DNA of 64,000 bases. Source: Cunninghamia lanceolata (lineage: Eukaryota > Streptophyta > Pinopsida > Cupressales > Cupressaceae). The DNA lies in assembly GCA_027924645.1 (NCBI GenBank), contig BSBN01001250.1, positions 20,186,001-20,250,000 of the forward strand. Reading direction: 5' to 3'. The position numbers were made by a program, and so were the translations under genes. The notes below the pieces were generated by a model. That model was given only the letters and a program-made list of their open reading frames with translations, did no database searches and had not been told where the DNA came from. Position 1 is the stretch's first letter; every line of letters begins with the position of its first letter. Below are positions 57,365-64,000 of this stretch, one piece after another.

Positions 57365-57690
57365 ATGCAACTGATACACCATTTAAAAGGATTGGTTGGA
57401 TTTGGAGTTCCATATCACCTTGTGGGTCGGTAATGGAATCTTAAAGAGTTTGAGCAAGGTCCCCCATACTTTTACTTTGAATATGTGTATAGTATGCCAA
57501 AGGGTCTATAGGAAATCCATATCCTTGTTTATGTATGATGTTGAACTAAAATTTATGGATCAAAAGTACTTTTCAATTTCAAGTAGAAAACATGGCTACA
57601 TGCGTAACCTGAAAGGAAGCAAGGTATGTAGAAAACACTTCCTACATTGATCTACTGAGGAAAGATTTATGTAAATTTTAACTTTTATAG
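57365..57690 (+). other. ORF-containing spacer, unrecognised
   Basis: An 84-codon frame (57396-57650) opens without a clear start and contains V-P-H-T-F-T-L-N-M-C and S-I-S-S-R-K-H-G-Y. It could be an exon relic or chance; I do not recognise a family. Confidence 0.25.
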
Positions 57691-58612
57691 TTATAGATTA
57701 AGATGCACATTAATAGAAAGATAATAACAACTTCTAAATGCAAAACTCACAACACAAGATATACATGGGGAAAACCATTTCAGGTAAAAAACCCCACACT
57801 CCAAAACCACCCAATATATTATTTAGGAATCAAGAAGATTACAATATACTTGCAGAGAAATCTTTCACAGGAGTATAACCAACCAAAGATCCAGGAGGTA
57901 ACTCAACATCTATAAGACTCTTATTGACAACCTCCATCTCAATCTCCTGATATATAGGAGATACAATACAATAAACCGTCAACGGTAATTACAAAACCAT
58001 GAGCCAAAACCACCCAAAAGTGGAACCCAAATTATCTCCAATCAAAGATGCCTTGTGATGTGTGAAATCACACACTAACACATGTAACTCTCCCCTTTAC
58101 AACTCTTTTCAGTGTCTAACACGTTTTTAAATTTCTCAAAAATAGGAGGTCCAACTTCTGAAGGTCATAACTTTTGATCCTGGTGTCCAATTGATGAACC
58201 ATTTGATGCGTCAAAAATATCGTGAAGATATCTATCAAGTTATAACCCACTACATCAGTTATGACAACTTTCAGGGTGTTTAGGGACATCTAAGTGCCTT
58301 AAAATTGAGTTTGAAACTTTTTTCAGTAGTTTCAAAAAATAGAAACTTAATATCTCGTGATCCAGGTATGATCTTGAGTCAAAACTCACCCGAGATGTTT
58401 ACTAGAAGTTCTGCACCTTTTGGGAAAAATTTCAGGTCAATCTGAGGTCAAATGTAGAGTTACTAAAAATAGTAAGTCCTGCTATTTTTAGCCCTTTTGG
58501 AAACTTTGAAAGTTCTAAACCATCCCTTAAGATAAAGGGTATTAAAAAGGACCAAAAACTGGGAAAAATAGTAATCTTTTGTATCTGCAAGGTTGAGACA
58601 CTTTTCCTAACA
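57691..58612 (-). repeat. 3' LTR of element H (outer edge uncertain)
   Basis: On the element strand the LTR starts TGTTAGGAAAAGTGTC at 58612, right after the PPT. The phrase TTTTACCTGAAATGGTTTTC near 57790 is typical of the end of copia LTRs. The left edge is approximate. Confidence 0.55.
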
Positions 58613-58626
58613 TTCTCCCACTTGTC
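58613..58626 (-). other. Polypurine tract of element H
   Basis: GACAAGTGGGAGAA on the minus strand, adjacent to the LTR. Confidence 0.75.
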
Positions 58627-58663
58627 GAACACCTTGCAAGAGCAAAGGGAGTATCAGCACCAT

Positions 58664-59114
58664 GATTTAATTGCTAGGGGTCGAGAGGCCCATAGACTCT
58701 AAACTTGTGCTCACGGGTTTTGTCAAGGAATCTGCAACATTCATCAATGTGTCAACTTTCTCCAAGTTTACCTTCCCATCCTCTACCATGTCACAAACAA
58801 AATGGTACTGGACATCAATATGCTTAGTCCTCATGTGGAAATTAGGATTCTTTGCCAAACATATGGCACTCTGATTGTCACAACAAATAGTAATCTTCCT
58901 TGCATCAAACCCAACATCAGAACACAATCTCTTAACCCAAATGACTTCTTTACAAGCTTGAGTTTCTGCCATGTATTCATCTTTAGTAGTGGACAAAGCA
59001 ACCACAGGTTTTTGCTTACTCATCCAACTAATAGCACCACCAAACATAGTGAACACATAAGCACTGGTGGATCTCCTGTTGTCAATGTCACCTGTCCAAT
59101 CTGAATCTAAAAAT
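58664..59114 (-). pseudogene. pol: RNase H of element H
   Basis: Reading from 59110: I-H-G-F-L-D-S-D-W-T-G-D, V-F-T-M-F-G-G-A-I-S-W-M-S-K-Q, L-S-T-T-K-D-E-Y-M-A, C-D-N-Q-S-A-I-C-L-A-K-N and D-S-L-T-K-P, a complete copia RNase H with stop near 58667. Confidence 0.92.
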
Positions 59115-59370
59115 CCATGAATACAATCAAAAGATTTTATTTAGATTTCATCGCGGGGCGAAGGAGGCCAGTTACAATCAAAAGATTTTATTTAGATTTC
59201 ATCGCGGGGCATTGGAGGGCATTTTTCCCTGCTACCTATGTACCCATAAGATTTGATAAGATTTTGACAGTCCCTCATTCTTCGTTTCCTTCGTTCCTTG
59301 CTTCCCTCCATCCTTCGATCATCCTTGTTGGATTCCTTGCTTCGGTGCTTCCCTGCTGAGGTCCTGTATG
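59115..59370. repeat. Small insertion with a duplicated 38-bp segment inside element H
   Basis: Copia sequence stops after a T-G-P-Q-Q-like phrase (about 59365) and restarts at D-C-I-H-G-F near 59125. Between them lie two copies of TACAATCAAAAGATTTTATT, extended through AGATTTCATCGCGGGGC (59126 and 59174), 48 bp apart, and about 150 bp of C/T-rich sequence. Confidence 0.65.
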
Positions 59371-60400
59371 ATAACCATGATAACATAAGGAATACTTGGA
59401 AGTACCCCATAATTATTTGAACACTCTTTTCACTACGTCCCAATGTACCCATCCAGGATTAGCCATAAATTGACTAAGGACTCCCACTACTTGGGCAATG
59501 TCTAGTCTAGTATAGATCATCGCATACATCAAACTGCCAACCACACTAGCATAAGGAACTTTGCTCATATCCTCCATCTCAGAAGGAGACTTTGGACAAT
59601 CTGCAATATATAACTTTGTCCCCATCATAACAGGAATAGTCAAAGGTCTACAATCTACCATACTGAATCTCTCCAACATAGTGTTAACATACTTAAGTAT
59701 TTAGCCTAACCAAAGTTTTCTATTTTCTCTGTCTCTTCTGATCTCCATCCCCATAATGTACTGAGTTGCCCCTAGATTTTTCATCTCAAACTATGTTGAG
59801 AATTGAGATTTCAAATCATAAATCAAACTTTTACCATTCCCAATGAGTAACATATCATCGACATACAATGCAATAATGAGAATGCAATCATTATCAAACT
59901 TGTAATAAACACAATGATCTGATTTTGATCTCAAAAATCCAATACTCAACACAAAGGCGTCAAACTTCTGGTACCACATTCTAAGAGACTATTTCAAACC
60001 ATACAAAGAATTTTTCAACTTGCAAACCAAATTTTCTTTACCTTTCACCACGTAGTGCTCTGACTGTGACATATAGATTTCCTCCTCCAAGTCACCATGA
60101 ATGAATGCTATCTTCACATCCATCTATTCCACTTATAGATCATACGCTACTGCAAGAGATAACAAGAACCAAATAGATGTCAACTTTGCAATGGGAGATA
60201 AAACCTCACCATAGTCAATTCCATCCTCCTAAGAATACCCCTTCGCATCCAATCTAGCCTTATATTTCTCAACACTGCCATCTACACCAAATTTCTTTTT
60301 GAACACCCATTTGCATCCAACAGGTTTTCATCCTTTAGGTAAAGGAACCAAGTCCCAAGTATTATTCTTTTCCAAAGAAGCCATCTCCTCTTCCATGGCC
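59371..60400 (-). pseudogene. pol: Reverse transcriptase of element H
   Basis: From right to left: [25 protein letters not shown] near 60120, S-L-Y-G-L-K near 60000, the intact catalytic Y-V-D-D-M near 59865, and V-P-Y-A-S-V-V-G-S-L-M-Y-A-M near 59545. Stops occur at about 60136, 59985, 59788 and 59702. Confidence 0.92.
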
Positions 60401-60405
60401 TTGTT

Positions 60406-60775
60406 CTAGGAACCTGCATCTTTTATACCCATAGCCTCTTTCACAGTCCGAGACTCATCAGTGTTAGAAATCAAAGAAAAAATACAATTGGAATCATGCA
60501 ATGAATAACCAAACCTACCAAGTTGCTGCCTTATCTGCGTGGACCTCCTCAAAGATTGAGGTTGAGGTTCTTCATCTTCTTTTAAACTTTCAAAGCTACT
60601 AGATCTCTCCACCTTATCAGGTCCATTAGATCTTTTTAGTTCAACTTTCTCAAGGGTGGAAGGAAGCTGAACCATGTCCTCTTTCTTCTCTTCTTTCTCT
60701 AGCTACAAGACAACATAAGAAGGATTGAGCTCTCTGAAGATTCTGCTATATAGAACTCTCTCAGCCGCTAGATCC
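60406..60775 (-). pseudogene. pol: Integrase-RT linker of element H
   Basis: Polar linker with R-R-S-T-Q-I-R-Q-Q (near 60535), a phrase usual between the copia integrase C-terminus and RT. No domain. Confidence 0.6.
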
Positions 60776-61611
60776 TAAAGCTTGTACCCTTTCACACCGA
60801 TGCCATAACTGATGAAGATATACTTCACAACCTTGTTCTCCAATTTAGACCTCTTCTCCTTAGGCACATGTGCATATGCCTCACAACCAAATACTCGAAT
60901 GTGTCTCAATGAAGGATTTTTTCCATATGACACCTGCATAAGTGTCTTATCAATGAGTGCTAATGTAGGAGACCTGTTAACTAGGTAAAAAGTGGTAGCA
61001 ATAGCTTTACCCCATAACTTTTGTTCAAGGCCAACTCCACTTAGCATACTCCTTGCCCTCTCCATCAATGTTCTATTCATCCTCTCTGTAACTCCATTTT
61101 GTTGAGGGGTATACAGAGTTGTCTTGTACTTCTCAATCCCCTATTATTTACAAAACTTGTCAAAATCTGCTAAACAAAACTCACCACCATTGTCAGTCCT
61201 CAAACACTTAATGTTTATATCCTTCTGATTCTCTACAAGAGATTTGAACTCTTTGAATCTACTAAAGACTTTAGATTTACTTCTAAGGAAATACACCCAT
61301 TTCCTTTTACTGTAATCATCAATGAATGAAACAAAGTAAACACATTTTGAAATTGAAGGAACATTAATAGGACCAAACACATTAGAATGGATCAAGTCCA
61401 ACACCTTAGAAGATTTGTGAGAACTAGAATAAAACTGAACATAATTTTGTTTTCCATAAATGCAATGTTCGTAGAAATCAAACTCAAGATTACAATCATT
61501 CATACCCTCAACAAGTTTTTTATTTTTCAGGGTCCTCAAACCCTTTTCACCAATGTGACCAAGCCTTTGGTGCCATAACATTGTCTTCTCAGTTGGAAGT
61601 TTCATCTGCAT
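60776..61611 (-). pseudogene. int: Integrase of element H
   Basis: L-W-H-Q-R-L-G-H-I-G-E-K-G-L near 61565, H-C-I-Y-G-K for the second zinc pair near 61465, then D-L-I-H-S-N-V-F-G-P, F-I-D-D-Y-S-K-R-K-W and R-T-D-N-G-G-E-F near 61185. After a stop and a shift at about 61142, M-N-R-T-L-M-E-R-A-R-S-M-L and G-C-E-A-Y-A-H-V-P finish the core. The first catalytic position reads H-S-N where H-T/S-D is usual. Confidence 0.9.
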
Positions 61612-61632
61612 AGAATGATCACCCTTAGGTAC

Positions 61633-62243
61633 CTAAAATGCATGACTATCAGAAGTAGATGCAACAATCCTCTTTGCTGTTGGTTCCAATGGTGAGGGTG
61701 AAGACTTTGAAGCTCTCTTCTTTGAAACAAAGGCACTATTGCATTGAACCGTGCATGCATCAAGATGAAACAGAGTGCCAGTCCAAATACCCTTAGACAA
61801 CACCATAGATCCTCTTGTCATCTTGCATCCTCCATTCGAGAAAACAACCTGCACACCCACATTATTCAACTTACCTATAGAAAGGAGGTTCCATGCCAAA
61901 CTAGGGATATGTAGAACACCATTGATTCCCTTCACTCATCCATCAGGGAATCGAAGCAAGACTATTCCATGACCAACAATGTTTAGGTGAGAATCATCAC
62001 CGAAGTACACCTTTCTACCATCGTATTCTTCATACTTCAAAAACCAACCCCGATGTGAGGTCATGTGAAAAGATGGACTAGAGTCAATAAACCACACATC
62101 CTCAGATGCATATGTTTCCAAGGTAGCGACAAACGCTTCTCCTTCATCCAGAGATGACTTGTCAGAATCTGAATCATAGTTCCTATTTTTCTTTTTCTCC
62201 TCCTTGAACTCCTTGCAGAAGTGACCAAGTTTTCCACAGTTCC
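61633..62243 (-). pseudogene. pro: Truncated zinc knuckle and protease of element H
   Basis: The frame enters at N-C-G-K-L-G-H-F-C-K-E, a CCHC knuckle whose first cysteine was cut off by A2 at 62244. The protease has W-F-I-D-S-S-P-S-F-H-M-T near 62085: D-S-S replaces the active D-S-G, so the catalytic triad is damaged. V-L-H-I-P-S-L-A-W-N-L-L-S near 61905 is the usual copia continuation. Confidence 0.88.
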
Positions 62244-63357
62244 TGTTGGCAAGAGACACTATGTGGATTCATGAGTGTTGTCATTGATGGCAACAAAGTC
62301 CATCCCACTCATCCGCAGTACATAGTATGTCTATACCGAAGTCAGATTGAAGAGTGTTTTGGTTCGGTGAACAAGAACAGAGCATGAAGCAAGGTTCGAC
62401 AATCAGGTCTGAATCTCTTAGAGGAAGTATCTCAGCAAAGTGTGGACTTGGGGAAGTTAGTAGGAGTACCACGACTACTACATTCTAGAGATTGAGCCTC
62501 CAGTGATGAAAGAGAGAAAAGATATGAGCATCTAAGTGTTGGGTTCCTGGCAGGTAGAGCAGACTGAGGAAGAACCAACCGACAGAGCATCAGACCTTAA
62601 TCGGGATGAGAAATTGATGGTGGTAAAACTTTGTGAGGGATCATTCTTGGTTGGCCGACATGATTGATAACTTCTATATCTATGTTCTTGATACACATCA
62701 CATAGTAAGCTTGGATTTAGACGACAGATCAGTGTTTTGGGAAAATCTTGAGTATTCCGGATGCCGACTAGAAAGATGTTGAGATCCTTGATGCAGATAT
62801 ATATACCAGATAGATTTCGGTATGAAGGTGGGTGTGGTATGTGATAATGTGTGAAGAAAGGCAGAAATAGGTGTGGAAGTGATAATACAAGTTTGGTATG
62901 TGACATAACAGCAACACTAAAGCAGAGGAAGAATGAAGTGCAGTAGATCAGTTTATTGAGCCTAACCGGAACTAAACCTCAGCATATGTGGATGCCTTTG
63001 ATCAGTTCAAACACCTGGTTACTTTCTTTATACCTTGTAGATAGTGAGTCTCTTATAGGCAGTGAGCCTCTTGTGAGCAGTGTGCTCAGGCAGTGAGCCC
63101 TAATTGGCAAGTGCCATTTTGTACTTCTATTCTTTTAACAGAGAATATAATCTTGGGTTAGTCACCCTGTGGTTTTTCCCTTAACAGGGTTTTCCACGTA
63201 AAAATCCTTGTGTTATGTGTGTTGATTTCTCTTCTGCTCTCATGTTCATGTATGCTCATATGTTTTGATACTGCACTAATTATTAAAGAAGAAAAGAAAG
63301 TTAAATAATTAAGATAACCGATTCACCCCCCTCTTAGTTATCCACCTTGTTTCCAAT
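62244..63357 (+). repeat. 5' LTR of element A2
   Basis: About 1114 bp, ending near TTTCCAAT just before the PBS. It shares GTTGTCATTGATGGCAAC near the start and GATTCACCCCCCTCT near the end with elements A and C. Confidence 0.85.
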
Positions 63358-63360
63358 AAT

Positions 63361-63373
63361 TGGTATCAGAGCC
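63361..63373 (+). other. Primer-binding site of element A2
   Basis: TGGTATCAGAGCC, three bases after the LTR. Confidence 0.92.
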
Positions 63374-63423
63374 AAGTTCCTCCAAACAGAGCCTAACAGC
63401 TTGAGGAAGATCTGGGAATCTCA

Positions 63424-64000
63424 ATGGATATGTATGGTATGAGGGAACAACTTCAGTCTGCCCTAGATGATCTTGAGTAATCTCACTCTGAAGTCAATAA
63501 CCTGAGGGAAAGACTCAAACAAGCTGATGACTTCATAAATGAACTAAAAGAAAAACTGAGTATCTCTGTGAAAAAGGGAAAGGAACTTCTTCAACAATTA
63601 GCAAGTTAAAGTGAAGCCAATGATACTAATGAAGATCTGAATGAGAAAAACAAGTTATGTGAGAAGCTATCAAAAGAAGTCAATATGGTAAAACATGAAA
63701 TGGAATCAGGGGTTATGAAATTCACCCAAGAAATTGAAGAGAAAAGAAAAATGGAAGATAATCTAAGACAATCTCTTAAGGAGAAGTTAGAAGACTGCCA
63801 CAAAATGGATAGAATAATTAGGTATCTGGAATTTTATCTTGAAGAAGTTAGAGATAATGAAGAACAACTTGAAAATTAGATAGACACTCTTAAAAGGGAT
63901 CTTCAAACAACAAATGAATACAAAGAAAAATTCAAGATAAGCTCTGCTCAACCTGAAGTTCTTCTTGAAAGCCAAAAGAGGCTAGATGACAAGCATGGCT
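63424..64000 (+). pseudogene. Coiled-coil gag of element A2 (partial)
   Basis: ATG at 63424 opens a frame with TAA at 63478 and 63607 and TAG at 63877, otherwise open to the window edge. It shares Q-A-D-D-F-I-N-E-L-K, K-H-E-M-E-S-G-V-M-K, C-H-K-M-D-R-I-I and N-E-Y-K-E-K-F-K-I-S-S with the element A gag (27020 downward). The product is a highly charged coiled coil; the zinc knuckles would lie beyond 64000. Confidence 0.85.

Larger units (their letters stand above)
58664..62243 (-). mobile_element. Element H: Ty1-copia remnant, cut by A2
   Basis: Minus strand, copia order from right to left: half a zinc knuckle (62243), protease, integrase, RT, RNase H, PPT, LTR. The 5' part including gag lies beyond the A2 insertion and outside the window. 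Coding motifs are broken by stops, frameshifts and a small insertion at about 59115-59370. Confidence 0.88.
62244..64000 (+). mobile_element. Element A2: second member of the element A family, 5' end only
   Basis: Inserted in the zinc knuckle of H. The LTR starts TGTTGGCAAGAGACACTA, nearly the same as element A, and is followed by a Met PBS and the same coiled-coil gag. The remainder runs off the window. Confidence 0.88.

Noticed and set aside
57396..57650. Exon of a cellular plant gene
   Set aside because: It reads like a real protein in places, but no family is recognised and there are no splice sites or neighbours to support it.

Overview
This window looks like an intergenic stretch of a large, repeat-rich plant genome; a gymnosperm is plausible, but that is inference. 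No intact cellular gene is recognisable. Nearly all of it is degenerate LTR retrotransposon sequence of plant Ty1-copia and Ty3-gypsy type, with initiator-tRNA-Met primer sites (TGGTATCAGAGC), polypurine tracts, TATA boxes in LTRs and many premature stops. I see no bacterial features, rRNA, tRNA or CRISPR array.

Region 1 (1-28890) is a nested stack. The outermost unit (5-28890, plus strand) is a gag-only LTR element with no polymerase. Its gag is split by a nearly complete chromovirus-type Ty3-gypsy element (2669-10234, CTAAT target duplication). Its 3' LTR is split by a second element, A (14357-28223, minus strand). Element A carries a coiled-coil/zinc-knuckle gag and, in the pol position, one very long ORF of unknown function, with no reverse transcriptase. 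Element A was itself hit twice: inside its LTR by a 5-kb unit B (15404-20418, perfect GGTAT duplication, no LTRs, one long degenerate ORF), and inside its 3' region by a 1.1-kb element with terminal inverted repeats (20759-21891).

Region 2 (28891-35026) holds a third long intronless pseudogene, D, of similar plan (minus strand, 28901-31049). It is followed by AT-rich DNA with a 118-bp palindrome, an (AT)n tract, a 20-bp minisatellite, and a complete 373-bp miniature LTR element (TRIM).

Region 3 (35027-53089) contains a decayed Athila/Tat-like Ty3-gypsy element E on the minus strand, the 3' remnant of a copia element F, and a full-length Ty1-copia element C (45124-52125, TSD AAAGC, two LTRs of about 1.24 kb, recently active-looking but broken).

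Region 4 (53090-64000) has a plus-strand gypsy remnant G, a minus-strand copia remnant H, and, inserted into the H zinc knuckle, the 5' end of a second member of the element A family (A2, 62244 to beyond the window).

The most interesting theme is the relation between autonomous and parasitic elements. A and A2 share LTR ends, the PBS, the PPT and a PPT-flanking stem-loop with copia element C, so C-like machinery could have mobilised them. A, B and D each carry a long single-exon ORF that is not a known retrotransposon protein.
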